Below are positions 10,101 to 20,679 of a DNA stretch of 64,000 nucleotides, one piece after another. The stretch lies in the NCBI RefSeq assembly GCF_000308635.1, contig NZ_BAGD01000113.1:1-64000 (forward strand), in the 5' to 3' direction. This DNA is from Nocardia otitidiscaviarum NBRC 14405. GTDB lineage: Bacteria; Actinomycetota; Actinomycetes; Mycobacteriales; Mycobacteriaceae. Both the position numbers and the translations under genes were made by a program. Each line of letters begins with the position of its first letter. The first letter of the stretch is position 1. The notes beneath the pieces were generated by a model. The model was not told the DNA's origin and searched no databases. It saw only the letters and a list, made by a program, of their open reading frames with translations.

Positions 10101-13100
10101 ACCGTGCCGCGGTCAGGCCCGGACGCCCCAGGTAGCCGCGGGAGAGCTGCGCGCCGTCCACGTAGATCTCGCCCGCGACGCCGACCGGAGCCGGGTGCAG
10201 GCGCTGGTCGAGCACGCGCGCGCCCAGGCCGGGCAGCGCCCGGCCGATGATGCTGCTCGGCTGCTGCGCCAATTCCTCGTCCAGGGCCAGGAACGACACG
10301 TGCACCGTGGTCTCGGTGATGCCGTACATGTTCACCAGCGTCGGCGCGTCCGGCGCGTGCCGGTCGTACCAGCGCCGCAGCTGCCGCAGATCCAGTGCCT
10401 CGCCGCCGAATACGACATAGCGCAGCGCGTAGTCGCCGGTCTGCGCCGCGGCGGCGCGGTCGGCCTCGGCCAGCTGGTAGAACGCCGACGGCGTCTGGTT
10501 CAGCACCGTCACCCGCTCACGAATCAGCAACTCGCGGAACTGTTCCGGCGATCGCGAGGTCAGGTGATCGACCACCACCACCGCGCCGCCGTTGGCCAGC
10601 GCGCACCACAGCTCCCACACCGAGAAGTCGAAGGCGAAGGAGTGGAACAGCGTCCACACGTCGTTCTCGTCGAATTCGAAGTGCGCCTGGGTGTTCGCGA
10701 ACAGCTCCACCACATTGCGGTGCGCCACGCCCACCCCCTTGGGCACGCCGGTGGATCCGGAGGTGTAGATCACGTACGCCAGGTGATCGGCGCGCAGCGG
10801 GGCGCGCCGTTCGGCGTCGCTGACGGGCGCGTCGGAGAAGCTCGCCACCTCGTCGAGCAGCACCACCGGGAAGTCCCCGGCGGGCACCGACTCCCGCTCA
10901 CCGGTCGTGGTCAGCACACAGGCGGGCTGGGAATCGGCCAGCATGAATTCCAGCCGCTGCGCCGGGTAGGCGGTGTCGACGGGCAGGTAGCCCGCACCGG
11001 AGATGAGCACCGCCAGCAGCGCGACGGGCAGCTCCTCGGTGCGCGGAACGGCGACCGCCACCAGCGTTTCCGGCCCGGCACCGTAGGCGATGAGGGCCCG
11101 CGCCACCACATTGGCGCGGCGCAACAGCTCGTCGAAGGTCAACGTGGTGTCGCCGGAGCGGACGGCCGGGGCGTCGGGGCGACCGGCGGCCTGCGCGGTG
11201 ATGAGGTCCACCAGGGTCACGTCCGGCACCGGCACGCCGGGCGTATTCCATTCGTGCAGGACGAGTTCGCGCTCCCCCGGCGCGTAGACGGCGATATCAC
11301 CGACCACGGCGCGGGCGTCGGCGGCCACGGCCGCGAGAATGCGGCCGAGCCGGTCGGCGAAGTCCAGTACGGTCGCCGGGTCGAACAGATCGACGGCATA
11401 GGTGTAGGTCAGCGCCATGCCCTGGGTGTCGGTCCGCTCGGTGACATCCAACTGGAGGTCGACCAGTGCGGTGCGCTCGCCGCGCCCGGTCTGCCCGGCG
11501 GTGAGCAGCACCTGGAACGGCGGATGCCCGGCGGCGGAACGGATCACGTCGAGCACATCGGCCAGCCGCTCGGAGCCGCCGCCCGCACGGCCGAACACCT
11601 CGGCGTCGGCGCGGGTCACCGCCTCGAGCAGGTCGGCGAAGGCGATGCCCGGGTCGATCTCGGTACGCAGCACGACCGCGGCCGAACCCGGGTGCACCGC
11701 ACCGAGTTCCGGGGACACCGCGCCGACCGCGATCTCCCGGGTGCCGCCGGACAGCCGCGCCAGCAGCACCGCGAAGGCGGCGTGCACGACCGTGAACAGG
11801 GTCGAATCCGTCTGCCGCGCCAGCTCCGCCAATGCGGCGGCGACGTCGGCCGAGATGTCGAAGCGCAGCTCCCCGCCGCGGCGCGTGGGCGTCGCCGGAC
11901 GCGGCCGGTCGGCGGGCAGTTCCAGCTGGCCGGGCACCGCGCCCGCGCGCCACCAGTCCGCCCGCGCCGCGAGCGCGTCCTGCGGTGCGCCGACGAAGCG
12001 GCCGATGAGCACGCGCAGCAGGTCGGCCAGCGCCCGGGCCGCCGGATCGCCGACGGTGTCGCGGCGGTGCCAGATCTTGAAGCGCAGGCACGCACCGGAT
12101 TCCACCACCACGGTCACCGGGTAGTGGGTGAAGGTCACCGACTTCACGCCCGCGACCTCGAGGCCGTCGATGGAGCCACCGGCGGCCTGCAGGCCCTCGG
12201 CGTCCACGGGATAGGACTCGTAGGCCACCAGCGAATCGAACGCCGCACCGGTACCGGCCGCGCTCTGGATCTCGGCCAGCCCCAGGTAGTGGTGTTCGAG
12301 CAGGCCCGCCTGCTCGGCCTGCACCGCGGTCAGCAGGTCGCGCACGGACTGCTCGGCGTCGAAGCGCACCCGCACCGGAATGGTGTTGACGAACAGGCCG
12401 ATCATGTCGTCCACGCCGTCCAGCTGCGGCGGACGGCCGGAGACGACCGCGCCGAAAACGACGTCCTCGCGATCGGTGAGCGTGGCCAGCAGCAGCGCCC
12501 AGGCGGCCTGCACGACCGTATTGACGGTCACCTCGGCATCGGCGGCGAAGGCGGTCACGGCCTGGGTCTCGGCCTCGGTGAATTCGAATTCGATTTCGCC
12601 GTAACCGATCTCCGCCTGTTCCGGGCGTTCCAGCACGGCGGAGACGGTGGTGGGCTGCGCACCGGCCAGGGTGTCGCGCCACTTGTCCAGGGTCGCCGCG
12701 CGATCCTGCTTCGCCAGCCACGCCAGGTAGTCGCGGTAGGGCCGCACCGGCGGCAGCGGCGACGAATCGCCGTGCGTCGCATAGAGGACCAGCAGATCCT
12801 TCATGAGCAGCGGCAGCGACCAGCCGTCGAAGAGCAGATGGTGCGTGGTCAGCACGAAGTGGATGCGGCCGGTGCCGGTGCGGTACACCGTGAAGCGCAT
12901 GAGCGGCGCGACGGCCGGATCGAAACGGGTGCGCTGGTCGTCCTCGAGCAGCGCCGGAATGTCCTCGTCGGCTACGTCCAGCAACCGCCACGGCACCTCG
13001 AGGGAGTCCACCACGACCTGCACCGGGGTGCCGTCGGCGGCGGTCACGAAGGCCGCGCGCAGTCCGGCGTGGCGGTCCAGGATGGCCTGCGACGCCCGGT

Positions 13101-16100
13101 GCAGCCGTTCGAGATCGACCTGACCGGCCAGTTCCAGGGCGAACTGGGTGACGTAGTCGTCGGCCGCGCCCTGGGTGAGCTGGGTGTGGAAGAGCAGGCC
13201 CGCGCCCAGCGGCGACAGCGGCAGCACATCCGAGAGCCCCGGATACGCCGAGCGCCAGCCGTCGAGTTCGACCTGGGAGACCCGCACCAGCGGCACATCC
13301 GAGGGCGTCAGACCACCGGCGGCGGGGTCCTGTACGTGGCGGGCGACGGCGGTGAGCGCGCGCACCCAGTCCTCGGCCAGTTCCCGCACGGCCGCCTCGT
13401 CCAGAATCTCGGCGGCGTACTGCACCGACACCGACATGCGCGGGCCGTCCTCGCCATCGGTGACGATGGCGTTGAGGTCCACCACCATGCCCGCGGGCAT
13501 GGTCGGATCCTGGTCGACGCTCAGCTCGCCCAGCGCGTCGGTGGGCAGCCACGCGGCGTCGGCCATGCCCTCGGGCGCCTCGCTGGCGGAGACGCGGCCC
13601 AGGTAGTTGAAGCCGATCTGCGCCAGCCGCCCGTCCAGCTCCGCGGCGGATTCGGGGTCGAGGTAACGCAGCAGGCCGAAGCCGATGCCCTTGTCGGGCA
13701 CGGCGATCAGCTGTTCCTTCACCGCCCGCAGCGCGGCGGCGGTGACCGAGCCGCCCTCGAGCGCGGCGGCGGTGTCGATACCCGACAGGTCGAGCGCGAC
13801 CGGGTAGACGGTGGTGAACCAGCCGACGGTGCGCGTGATGTCCGCACCCGGCAGCACGCTCTCCTCGCGGCCGTGGCCCTCCAGGCGCACCCGGGTGACC
13901 GGGGATTCGATGCCGCGGCGGGCGCGCCAGCCGCGCACGGCCAGTGCGAGCGCGGCCAGCAGGCCGTCGTTCACGCCGCCGCGGTACAGCGCCGGCACCT
14001 CGGTGAGCAGGGCTTCGGTGATATCGACGGGCACCTGCACGGAGAACCGCCGCACGGTGGCGAAAGTGTCCACGGCGGAATCGAGTTCGCGCGTGCCCAG
14101 CAGCGGGTCCGGGGTGGCGAGCACCTGCCGCCAGTACGGCAGCTCGGCCCGGCGTGCCTCCGAGCCGGCCACCTCCCGCAGCCCGTGCGCCCAGCGCCGG
14201 AAGGAGGTGCCCACGGCGGGGAGCGTCGGCCGCTGCCCGGCGGCGCGCTGCATCCAGGCCGCGACCAGATCGGAGATGAGGATGCGCCACGAGACGCCGT
14301 CGATGACGAAGTGGTGCGCGGCGATCAGCAGCACGTCCGCGGCGTCCGGGCGGTGCAGCCAGGTGCAGGCCAGCATGCGACCGGCCGCCGGGTCCAGCGC
14401 GTCCAGGGTGGCGTCCATGGCGGCACTGCCGATCCGGGCCAGCTCCTCGCCGGTGGCTCCGGCCGGGACGTCACCCTCGGCGAGCAGCGAATCGGCCGAT
14501 ACGGCACCGGCTTCGGGCACCTCGAGCTGGAATCGCCCGTCTCCCTGGACGAGTCGCGCCCGCAGGATGTCGTGGTGGGCCAGGACGTCGTCGAGGGTTT
14601 CGGTCAGGGACGCGCGGTCGATGCCCTCCGGCAGCGACAGCACCATGCTCTGCGAGAAACGGTTGTACACACCGTCTTCGAGGTAGTCGGCCAGCACCGG
14701 GGTCAACGCGATGGTGCCCACGCCGCCGCCGGGCAACTCCTCCAGGGTGACCGGCGCACCGCCGTCGCCGACAACGGCGACCTTGGCCAGCGCGGCCACG
14801 GTGCGCTGTTCGAAGACATCCTGCGGGGTGAACACGATGCCCGCCGCGCGGGCCCGCGACACCAGCTGGATGGACAGGATGGAATCGCCGCCGATGGCGA
14901 AGAACGAATCGTCCGCGCCGATCTCGTGCACGCGCAGCAGTTCCGCGAACAGCTCCGCGATCTTCTCCTCCACCGGGCCGGACGGGGCACGGGTGGTGGT
15001 GGTCTCGAATACCGGCTCCGGCAAGGCGTCCCGGTCCAGCTTGCCGTTCGGGGTGAGCGGGAGGTGGTCGAGCACCACGATGGCCGAGGGCACCATGTGC
15101 GCGGGCAGGCCGCGTCCGACGTGCTCACTCAGCGCGGCCGGATCGGCGGCCCGGCCCGGCTTGGCCAGCACGTAGGCGACCAGCGCGGTCGCGCCCGAGG
15201 GCAGCGTCTTGCCCATGGTGACCGCGAAGTCGATGTCGGGATGCGTGGTCAACGCATTGTCGATCTCGCCGAGTTCGATACGCAGACCGCGGATCTTGAC
15301 CTGGAAGTCGGAGCGGCCCAGGTATTCGATGACGCCGTCCTCGCGGCGGCGCACCAGATCGCCGGTGCGGTACAACCGCGCTCCCGGATTCCCGGTGTCC
15401 GCGCCGAACGGACTGGCCACGAAGCGTTCCGCGGTCAGGCCCGGCCGGGCCAGATAGCCCTGCGCCAGTGCCGGACCCGACAGGTACAGCTCGCCGGTCA
15501 CGCCCGCGGGCACCGGCCGCAGCCGAGTGTCCAGCACGAACGCGCCCACCCCGGCGATGGCCGGGCCGATGGTGATGGGCTCGCCGGGCACCATGGCCGC
15601 GGTGCTGGTGGCCAGGATGGTGGCCTCGGTGGGGCCGTAGCCGTTGTAGAAGGAGCGGCCCTCGACCGCCCAGCGCGCGACCAGCTCGGGACCGAACTTG
15701 TCACCGGCCACCACCACGACCCGCAACTCGTCGAGTCCGGTCGGGTCGACCGACTCCAGCGCGGCCGGGGTGATGAGCATGTGCGAAACACGTTCGCGGC
15801 GCAGCAGTTCGGCGAGATCGTCACCGCCGAAGACGCGGGGCGGGGACACCACCAGCGTCGCGCCGGAGGAGAAGGTGAGCAGCAGCTCCAGCACCGACAC
15901 GTCGAAGTTCGGGGAGCACACGTGCAGCACGCGCGAATCCCCGGTCACCGCATAGTGTTCGCGCTCGGCGGCCACCAGGCCCGCGAGACCGGTGTGGGTG
16001 ACCACCACGCCCTTGGGGCGGCCGGTGGAACCCGAGGTGTAGATGACGTAGGCCGGATGCTGCTCGGTGAGCGGGCGCACCCGGTCGGCGTAGGAGATGG

Positions 16101-16584
16101 GGTGCGCCGGATGGGCGTCGATGCGCTCCGCACGCACCGGATCGTCCAGCTCCACCCAGTACACGGTGGTGCCCAGGGCCGCGCGATGCGCGGAGGTGGT
16201 CAAACCCAGCACCGCGCCGGAATCGGTCAGCAGGTATTCGATGCGTTCGGGCGGGTAGCTCGGATCGACGGGCACGTACGCCGCGCCGGTCTTGGCGACC
16301 GCCCACACCGACAGCACCGACTCGATGGACCGGGCGATGCCGATGGCCACCACGTCGCCGGGCCCGACACCGCGCGCGATGAGTTCGCGGGCCAGCTTGG
16401 AGGAGGCTTCGTCCAGCTCACGGTAGGTGAGTTCACGGGTGTCGGCCGGAGCTCCGGTCGGATTGAACCGGATGGCCACCGCGTCGGCGGCGGACTCGAC
16501 CGCAGCCGTCAGCAGTTGGGCGAACAGCGGGCTGCCCGACCGGCGGCGACGGCTACCACGTGCGGAACGGCGGACAGTATCCAT
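7180..16584 (-). CDS. Non-ribosomal peptide synthetase, initiating subunit (A-T-E-C-halfC-A-T-C-degenerate A)
   Basis: 3,134 aa. Residues, approximately: A1 20-515 ([10 protein letters not shown] near 178), T1 with GGDS near 565, epimerase 610-1060 ([10 protein letters not shown] near 760), C 1110-1510 (HHLLFDG near 1248, [10 protein letters not shown] start typical of acceptors of D-residues), an extra C-terminal half of a C domain 1515-1765 without any HHxxxDG, A2 1785-2290, T2 (GGNS near 2336), C 2385-2810 (HHITADG near 2528), then about 300 residues of decayed A domain. A2 pocket residues read DFWNVGMVHK, one conservative change from the classical threonine code DFWNIGMVHK. A1 reads about DVLLVAGILK, which I cannot assign. 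With no leading C domain this is the initiation subunit. The ATG at 16584 follows GAGAGGTG. It lies 213 bp upstream of the second NRPS gene and is probably cotranscribed with it. Confidence 0.96.
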   Translation of the reverse strand: MDTVRRSARGSRRRRSGSPLFAQLLTAAVESAADAVAIRFNPTGAPADTRELTYRELDEASSKLARELIARGVGPGDVVAIGIARSIESVLSVWAVAKTGAAYVPVDPSYPPERIEYLLTDSGAVLGLTTSAHRAALGTTVYWVELDDPVRAERIDAHPAHPISYADRVRPLTEQHPAYVIYTSGSTGRPKGVVVTHTGLAGLVAAEREHYAVTGDSRVLHVCSPNFDVSVLELLLTFSSGATLVVSPPRVFGGDDLAELLRRERVSHMLITPAALESVDPTGLDELRVVVVAGDKFGPELVARWAVEGRSFYNGYGPTEATILATSTAAMVPGEPITIGPAIAGVGAFVLDTRLRPVPAGVTGELYLSGPALAQGYLARPGLTAERFVASPFGADTGNPGARLYRTGDLVRRREDGVIEYLGRSDFQVKIRGLRIELGEIDNALTTHPDIDFAVTMGKTLPSGATALVAYVLAKPGRAADPAALSEHVGRGLPAHMVPSAIVVLDHLPLTPNGKLDRDALPEPVFETTTTRAPSGPVEEKIAELFAELLRVHEIGADDSFFAIGGDSILSIQLVSRARAAGIVFTPQDVFEQRTVAALAKVAVVGDGGAPVTLEELPGGGVGTIALTPVLADYLEDGVYNRFSQSMVLSLPEGIDRASLTETLDDVLAHHDILRARLVQGDGRFQLEVPEAGAVSADSLLAEGDVPAGATGEELARIGSAAMDATLDALDPAAGRMLACTWLHRPDAADVLLIAAHHFVIDGVSWRILISDLVAAWMQRAAGQRPTLPAVGTSFRRWAHGLREVAGSEARRAELPYWRQVLATPDPLLGTRELDSAVDTFATVRRFSVQVPVDITEALLTEVPALYRGGVNDGLLAALALAVRGWRARRGIESPVTRVRLEGHGREESVLPGADITRTVGWFTTVYPVALDLSGIDTAAALEGGSVTAAALRAVKEQLIAVPDKGIGFGLLRYLDPESAAELDGRLAQIGFNYLGRVSASEAPEGMADAAWLPTDALGELSVDQDPTMPAGMVVDLNAIVTDGEDGPRMSVSVQYAAEILDEAAVRELAEDWVRALTAVARHVQDPAAGGLTPSDVPLVRVSQVELDGWRSAYPGLSDVLPLSPLGAGLLFHTQLTQGAADDYVTQFALELAGQVDLERLHRASQAILDRHAGLRAAFVTAADGTPVQVVVDSLEVPWRLLDVADEDIPALLEDDQRTRFDPAVAPLMRFTVYRTGTGRIHFVLTTHHLLFDGWSLPLLMKDLLVLYATHGDSSPLPPVRPYRDYLAWLAKQDRAATLDKWRDTLAGAQPTTVSAVLERPEQAEIGYGEIEFEFTEAETQAVTAFAADAEVTVNTVVQAAWALLLATLTDREDVVFGAVVSGRPPQLDGVDDMIGLFVNTIPVRVRFDAEQSVRDLLTAVQAEQAGLLEHHYLGLAEIQSAAGTGAAFDSLVAYESYPVDAEGLQAAGGSIDGLEVAGVKSVTFTHYPVTVVVESGACLRFKIWHRRDTVGDPAARALADLLRVLIGRFVGAPQDALAARADWWRAGAVPGQLELPADRPRPATPTRRGGELRFDISADVAAALAELARQTDSTLFTVVHAAFAVLLARLSGGTREIAVGAVSPELGAVHPGSAAVVLRTEIDPGIAFADLLEAVTRADAEVFGRAGGGSERLADVLDVIRSAAGHPPFQVLLTAGQTGRGERTALVDLQLDVTERTDTQGMALTYTYAVDLFDPATVLDFADRLGRILAAVAADARAVVGDIAVYAPGERELVLHEWNTPGVPVPDVTLVDLITAQAAGRPDAPAVRSGDTTLTFDELLRRANVVARALIAYGAGPETLVAVAVPRTEELPVALLAVLISGAGYLPVDTAYPAQRLEFMLADSQPACVLTTTGERESVPAGDFPVVLLDEVASFSDAPVSDAERRAPLRADHLAYVIYTSGSTGVPKGVGVAHRNVVELFANTQAHFEFDENDVWTLFHSFAFDFSVWELWCALANGGAVVVVDHLTSRSPEQFRELLIRERVTVLNQTPSAFYQLAEADRAAAAQTGDYALRYVVFGGEALDLRQLRRWYDRHAPDAPTLVNMYGITETTVHVSFLALDEELAQQPSSIIGRALPGLGARVLDQRLHPAPVGVAGEIYVDGAQLSRGYLGRPGLTAARFVANPYGPPGSRMYRAGDVGRWAGFGGEANLEYAGRSDQQVQLRGFRIELGEIESALLRVPGISQTVVLVRDDNGVDQLVGYVVPEGDTSLDPAEIKAALGEFLTAYMVPDAIVALDVLPLTPNGKLDRKALPAPEFGGSVEYRAPRTEVERVVAAEFAALLGATEVGVDDDFFALGGNSLLATRAVARINEALGANLAVRELFEASSVAALAARVVTGTAENRPPLVRAERPARVPLSLAQQRMWVINQLDPDSPAYNIPLALRLSGTLDIEALRLAVLDVLERHESLRTRYPVDADGIAYQDIVSVAEALPGGLAVEPLGNALHRMTEVLSAGFDVTAQVPIRALLCTDGDTGTEHYFVVVVHHITADGASLPPLARDLVTAYVSRCQGNPPAWSPLPVQYADFALWQHQVIGTDDDENSVAAGQLAFWRDRLDGAVGTLDLPLDRPRPAVRTLQGGATTFTVPAEVHEGLARIAREHNASLFMVVHAALAVLLSRLSGSGDVTIGTPIAGRGERVLDDVVGMFVNTLALRTPVDSAASFDDLVDKARETDLAAYGNADIPFERVVEVVAPDRANAQDPLFQVVLSFQNTDRPDLELPGLSISALDTGAVSAKFDLQVTIDPRQWEDGAVGELAGALTYASDIFDESTIHTFGERLQRVLAAVAADPRQRVGAIEFGGVQQRSHSAAAGLSDAAPAVTRGTQLPLLLTAAVEDDPDGPALVWGEDALSYAELDARSSRLARVLIGRGCGPGTGVALRLDRGVDAVVATWAVLKSGAAVVPVAAADAELPTDLVVKVGLTASAENSGNGVDWLLLVDPTLVAEIAAASPRPVTYANRTRALQGGDLAFVHADRGLSYDELAELVNRVSGRTELTFESRTFRFGRPDALAAVVEVLAAGASGASVVVTAVPPHGALAEVLADEWVSHLFTDGAGLAELGGEPLEDLGAVVVDDGADLDAARRIPWLPAVVPLD

Positions 16585-16818
16585 TCGAGCTAGTTCACCT
16601 CTCGCAATTCATCAGGTCCGCGCGACCGAATAGCGAATCCGGCCCGCGCCCACGGGCGTCGATCCGGTGTCGTCGCCTGGGCCTGCGGTCCGAGCAATCC
16701 TATATGGGGGAAGCGATGCGGCCGAGACCGCCCGAGCTCCCTATACCCATCGGTACGAGGGGGCGCAGGTGTTGCACGGTTCCGTCAACGCAGTGACATA
16801 CACCACAGAGAGTGGCGG

Positions 16819-17799
16819 TCAGAGCCAGCCCCGCCGGGTGGCCTGCACGCCCGCCTGGAAGCGGGTGCTGGCTCCGAGCCGTTCCAGCAGGCTCGCGGTC
16901 CGCCGCACCACGGTGCGGCGGGACAGGCCCAGTCGCCGCGCGATGGTGTCGTCGGTGGCCCCCAGGCTCATGAGGGTGAGGATGGCGCGATCACGCTCGT
17001 CCAGGGACTCCTGCGGGTTCACCGAGATCGGCGTGGACATGGCCCACAGCACGTCGAAGGTCTTCACCAGCAGGTCCAGCGTCGGGGAGACGCTGATGCG
17101 CAGGCCCATCGGGTCGCCGCGGCGCTCGTCGGTGTGCAGCACCAGGATGGCGCGCCGGTCGTCGGCGACGATCAGCTTCATCGGCGGATCGGGCAGCGTG
17201 CGCGCCTGCGCCCCGGCGGCATTGGTGGCCAGCACGTGCCGCAGCCGTTCCGGATCCTGATAGATGGTGTCCTGGTACAGGGTTCGGTAGCCGATGCCCT
17301 GGGCCAGCCGCGCGGTCTTGAGTTCGAAGAGCCGCTCCTCGGTCTCCACGTCGGAGAGGTAGGGGCCGCGCTCGATCGTCTTCACCTGGGTGTGCGCGGT
17401 GTGCTGCAGATCCTCGAAGTCGGCCAGCAGCTGCCGTCTTTCGTACACCGCGACGATCGCGCCGTTGGTGTCGGTGGCACGGCGCACCGAGCGGAAGGTC
17501 TCGCCCAGCCGCGCGGCGGCGGCCTGCATACGTTGCGTGTCGTGATGGCGGCGACGCGATTCGGCCTCCGAAAGAGCTTCCGGCGCATGGGCGTCCCAGC
17601 GAACGCTGCCGTCGTGGTCGACGATGCGTACCGCCGCCTGAATGTGGCAGAGGGCTTCCAGCGCTGCCTCGGTCACGCGGGGCGGGGCGCCCAGTCGTGC
17701 CGCGACTTCGGTCAGTGTGGAACGCGGGTGCTGGACCAGCGCGGCGTACGCGCGGCCCGGCAGCGTGGTCGGGTCGAATAGTTCATCCAAGGTCGTCAC
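16819..17799 (-). CDS. LuxR-family transcriptional regulator with TrmB-like N-terminal helix-turn-helix
   Basis: 326 aa from a GTG at 17799. A longer frame exists (start 17910), but it would overlap the upstream peptidase gene by 55 bp and its extra N-terminus looks non-coding. Residues 1-60 resemble a winged-helix sensor domain (ALVQHPRSTLTEVAARLG). The C-terminal 65 residues carry a LuxR-type HTH (LTLMSLGATDDTIARRLGLS followed by RRTVVRRTASLLERLGA). The middle part is predicted to sense an unknown signal and has no response-regulator aspartate pocket. It sits directly upstream of the NRPS pair in the same orientation, so cluster control is plausible, but only position supports this. Confidence 0.8.
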   Translation of the reverse strand: MTTLDELFDPTTLPGRAYAALVQHPRSTLTEVAARLGAPPRVTEAALEALCHIQAAVRIVDHDGSVRWDAHAPEALSEAESRRRHHDTQRMQAAAARLGETFRSVRRATDTNGAIVAVYERRQLLADFEDLQHTAHTQVKTIERGPYLSDVETEERLFELKTARLAQGIGYRTLYQDTIYQDPERLRHVLATNAAGAQARTLPDPPMKLIVADDRRAILVLHTDERRGDPMGLRISVSPTLDLLVKTFDVLWAMSTPISVNPQESLDERDRAILTLMSLGATDDTIARRLGLSRRTVVRRTASLLERLGASTRFQAGVQATRRGWL

Positions 17800-17855
17800 C
17801 GCACCCACCGGGACGCGTCGGTCCGGAAACCGTCCCGGCACGGGCGCCTGACGAT

Positions 17856-18722
17856 CTACAGGCCCGGGCCCCACTGCTGCTGCATGACGACGCCCTTGCT
17901 GGCCAACCACGGCAGCGGATCCATCTTGTTACCCGCGGCATCCCAGATCTCCAGGTGCAGGTGCGGGCCGGTGGACTGACCGCGATTGCCGACGGTGGCG
18001 ATGACGTCGCCCGCGTTCACACGCTGGCCCTCGTGCACCAGCATGTCGTTGACGTGGCCGTAGACGGCGGTGGTGCCGTCGTCCTGCAGGATGCGCACCC
18101 ACAGGCCGAAGCCCGAGGCCGGACCAGCCTCGACGACGGTTCCACCCATGACGGATTTGATCGGTGCGCCCAACGCGTCGGCGAAGTCGACGCCGTAGTG
18201 CATGGCGCCCCATCGGCTGCCGAAACCGGAGCTGATCTGACCGGCCACCGGCGCGACGGCCGGGGCGGGGGCGAACTGCTGCTGCAGGCTCTTGAGGGTC
18301 TGCTCGGCCTGGGCCAGCGGGGCGGCGATCTCGGGCGGCAGGTTGGTCAGGCCGAAGGGGGCGGCCTGGCCCGCGATGGGGGCGGCCTGCGCGTCGGGCA
18401 CCGCGGGGGCCGCCGGAGCGGGGGCCTCGGCCTCGGTGGCCTGTTCGAGGGTCTGGGTGGCGAGGCTCAGATCGGTGTCCTCGGCGGCACGCTTCTCGGC
18501 ATTGTTGCCGGACAGCGGCGCGGCGTTGGCCAGCGCGGGCACCAGCTGGCTGGCGCTGCCGATGAGGGCGCCCGCGGCGACCGCGGCGCCGGCGGCGACC
18601 TTCACCCGGTCGGCCGTGCTGGGCTCGGCGCGATGCCGACGGTTGGCCCGAACGCCGCCCGCGTTCTCGCCCAGCAAATCCATAACTGATACGGAGTTCG
18701 AGTTCTCTCGGTGCTGAGCCAA
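17856..18722 (-). CDS. M23 family (LytM-type) murein endopeptidase, secreted
   Basis: 288 aa, TTG start preceded by AGGAC; an in-frame ATG at codon 14 is an alternative. A basic N-terminus and an Ala-rich hydrophobic stretch (about residues 38-66, ending ANAAP) look like a signal or anchor. A Pro/Ala-rich and possibly coiled linker follows to about residue 155. The C-terminal domain has the zinc-site signature of M23 peptidases: GSRWGAMHYGVDF (His and Asp ligands) and GPHLHLEIW (HxH). Expected role: cutting peptide cross-links in peptidoglycan outside the membrane. It lies upstream of the regulator and NRPS genes on the same strand; nothing links it functionally to them. Confidence 0.9.
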   Translation of the reverse strand: MAQHRENSNSVSVMDLLGENAGGVRANRRHRAEPSTADRVKVAAGAAVAAGALIGSASQLVPALANAAPLSGNNAEKRAAEDTDLSLATQTLEQATEAEAPAPAAPAVPDAQAAPIAGQAAPFGLTNLPPEIAAPLAQAEQTLKSLQQQFAPAPAVAPVAGQISSGFGSRWGAMHYGVDFADALGAPIKSVMGGTVVEAGPASGFGLWVRILQDDGTTAVYGHVNDMLVHEGQRVNAGDVIATVGNRGQSTGPHLHLEIWDAAGNKMDPLPWLASKGVVMQQQWGPGL

Positions 18723-19008
18723 AGCTTTGTCCTAGCGTTCGGGTGGTGATGCTTCCGGTAACGATTCGGCATCGCTGTGACGGAAACAGTACTCCGTCGT
18801 GACCATTCCGCAACCTTGCTTGGCCGAAATTTGGGTACTCAGACCTATCCCCTCCGCGGAAACCAACTGGACGAATGCCTTCTACCTGCGGTTTCCGCAC
18901 CGCCCCCGAACATGCGACAAACCGGACGACACGCATCGAGGGGACACCCGGCGCTGTTACATACAGCCCGCGCCGTGACCTCGACGTCACCCGGAGCACA
19001 CTGGGCGC

Positions 19009-20046
19009 ATGCTTCTGGACGAGCTGCGCACCCCCATCGTGTCGGCCCCCATGGCGGGCGGACCCTCCACACCCGAACTCGCCGCCGCGGTGTCGAACGC
19101 GGGCGGACTCGGATTCCTGGCCGCGGGCTACCTCTCCGCCGCCGACACCGCCGCGCGTATCGCGCGCACCCGGGAGCTCACCGCCGCACCGTTCGGCATG
19201 AATCTCTTCGTCCCCGCCGCGCCCACGCCCACCACCGACTACACCCGATATCTCGAGGAACTGCGCCGTGACTTCCCGGTCGGCGAGCCGCGCTACGACA
19301 CCGACGACTGGGCGGCCAAACTCGACCTGCTGACCGACGCGCCGGTGCCCGTGGTGTCGTGCACCTTCGGCTGCCCCTCGCCCGCCGAGATCGCCCGGCT
19401 GCGGGCGGCCGGATCCGAGGTGTGGGTGACCGTCACCTCGGTGGCCGAGGCCCGGCTGGCGGTGGCGGCGGGCGCGGACGCGCTCATCGCACAGGGCAGT
19501 GAGGCGGGCGGTCACCGCGGCTCGTTCGCGGACCGACCGGAGGACGACGCCACCGATCCGCTCGGCCTGCTCGCCCTGCTGCAACTGCTCACCGCGGCGG
19601 TGGAGGTGCCGATCATCGCGGCGGGCGGCATCGCGACCGGCGCGGCCGTCGCCGCCGCGCTCACCGCGGGTGCGTCCGCCGCCCAACTGGGCACCGCCTT
19701 CCTGCGCTGCCCGGAGGCCGGCACCCCGGCCCTGCTCCGCGACGCCCTCCCCCTCGACACCCCCACCATGCTCACCCGCGCCTTCACCGGCCGCCGAGCC
19801 CGCGGCCTGCGCAACCGCTTCCTGCTCGACCACCCGGACGCCCCCGCGGCCTACCCCGAGATCCACCACGCCACCGGCCCCCTGCGCGCTGCCGCACGGG
19901 CCGAGGCGAACCCCGACGCGGTCAACCTCTGGGCCGGCCAGAGCCACACCCTGACCACCGCACAACCGGCGGGCGACCTGGTGCGACAGTTGTCCGAGGA
20001 GGCGAAAACCGCTCTGCGGAGCACACTTTCACGACGGTTCGAATGA
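19009..20046 (+). CDS. Nitronate monooxygenase (2-nitropropane dioxygenase family)
   Basis: 345 aa, ATG start. This is an FMN-binding TIM-barrel enzyme expected to oxidise alkyl nitronates to carbonyl compounds and nitrite. Supporting motifs: PIVSAPMAGG at residues 9-18, the FMN-binding GGLGFLAAGY near 32, ALIAQGSEAGGHRGSF near 165 with the conserved Gly-His-Arg, and PIIAAGGIATG near 203. No Shine-Dalgarno is seen; CACACT lies 6 nt before the ATG, so the mRNA may be leaderless. It is divergent from the M23 peptidase. The inverted repeat GTGAC-N6-GTCAC at about 18976-18991 could be an operator. Confidence 0.92.
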   Translation: MLLDELRTPIVSAPMAGGPSTPELAAAVSNAGGLGFLAAGYLSAADTAARIARTRELTAAPFGMNLFVPAAPTPTTDYTRYLEELRRDFPVGEPRYDTDDWAAKLDLLTDAPVPVVSCTFGCPSPAEIARLRAAGSEVWVTVTSVAEARLAVAAGADALIAQGSEAGGHRGSFADRPEDDATDPLGLLALLQLLTAAVEVPIIAAGGIATGAAVAAALTAGASAAQLGTAFLRCPEAGTPALLRDALPLDTPTMLTRAFTGRRARGLRNRFLLDHPDAPAAYPEIHHATGPLRAAARAEANPDAVNLWAGQSHTLTTAQPAGDLVRQLSEEAKTALRSTLSRRFE

Positions 20047-20049
20047 AAT

Positions 20050-20064
20050 TGACAATCTTTGTCA
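20050..20064. promoter_or_regulatory. Palindrome TGACAA-N3-TTGTCA, candidate operator
   Basis: A perfect inverted repeat of 6-bp arms with a 3-bp spacer lies 4 nt after the nitronate monooxygenase stop and 44 nt before the SCO5389-like start. It includes a TTGACA box at 20049-20054, but no -10 lies at the usual distance, so it looks more like a repressor or activator site than a plain promoter. The binding protein is unknown. Confidence 0.45.
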
Positions 20065-20107
20065 TTTAGAATCGGCTGGCACCTTCCGCCATCCCAAGGA
20101 GAGCGCC

Positions 20108-20500
20108 ATGTCACTCGAGGTACCCACCGCACTGCTGGAACGCGCCGAGCGCGGTGAGGTCAGCGACGCCGACTTCGTCGCATGCGTGCGCGATTCGCTG
20201 CCCTACGCCTACGCGGTCGTCGAGCGGGTGGCCGCGGAGCTGCGCTCCGGCACGGCCGAATACGCCGACAACACCATTGCCCCGCCCGACGAGACCGCCC
20301 GCGGCCAACTGCTGCGCGCCATGGCCTCCGATGCCATCCGCGGCGGTCTCGAGCGCCACTTCGGCGTGAAGCTCGCCTTCCAGAACTGCCACCGGGTAGC
20401 GGCCTTCCCGCTTTCAGCGGTGGGCGGCGACACCTACGGCACCTTCGTCTCCACCCGCGCCCAGCTGCTCAACCAGAGCCCGGAACTACGCAACTGCTGA
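20108..20500 (+). CDS. SCO5389-like small conserved protein
   Basis: 130 aa, ATG start with AAGGAGAGC spaced 3 nt before it. The sequence (SLEVPTALLERAERGEVSDADF at the start, then the DSLPYAYAVVERVAAEL region, ending in QLLNQSPELRNC) matches what I recall of the conserved actinobacterial SCO5389 family, whose function is not known. It has no signal peptide or membrane segment, so it is probably cytoplasmic. Hydrophobic and acidic helices alternate. It lies downstream of nitronate monooxygenase with its own palindromic upstream site and a strong hairpin after it. Confidence 0.85.
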   Translation: MSLEVPTALLERAERGEVSDADFVACVRDSLPYAYAVVERVAAELRSGTAEYADNTIAPPDETARGQLLRAMASDAIRGGLERHFGVKLAFQNCHRVAAFPLSAVGGDTYGTFVSTRAQLLNQSPELRNC

Positions 20501-20502
20501 TG

Positions 20503-20561
20503 TTCACCACGCATTCGGCGTGCGGGACGGCAGTGTCCCGCACGCCGAATCCCATGGTGAA
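20503..20561. terminator. Strong hairpin between convergent genes
   Basis: Arms ATTCGGCGTGCGGGAC (20513-20528) and GTCCCGCACGCCGAAT (20535-20550) are a perfect 16-bp inverted repeat with a 6-nt loop. They are enclosed by TTCACC (20503) and GGTGAA (20556). There is no T-tract. The position between the SCO5389-like gene and the convergent XRE gene suits a bidirectional terminator. Confidence 0.7.
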
Positions 20562-20679
20562 CACACGCACTCGGTGGTGACCCCCCTTCGGACACCACCG
20601 GCCCATCGAGATTCCTGTCCGGCCCCCACCTGCGTCAAGTTCGAGCCGACACACATTTCGTGTGCTGTGCGCCTGCTCA

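Noticed and set aside
8044-16593. 2,849-codon plus-strand frame
   Set aside because: Same antisense artefact. The minus strand carries unmistakable NRPS motifs throughout.
18723-18900. Possible c-di-AMP (ydaO-type) riboswitch before the M23 peptidase
   Set aside because: Actinobacterial wall-hydrolase genes often have one, but I could not find its conserved sequence blocks in this leader.
17929-19965. 678-codon minus-strand frame
   Set aside because: It overlaps both the M23 peptidase and the nitronate monooxygenase in other frames and has low-complexity Gly/Arg sequence.
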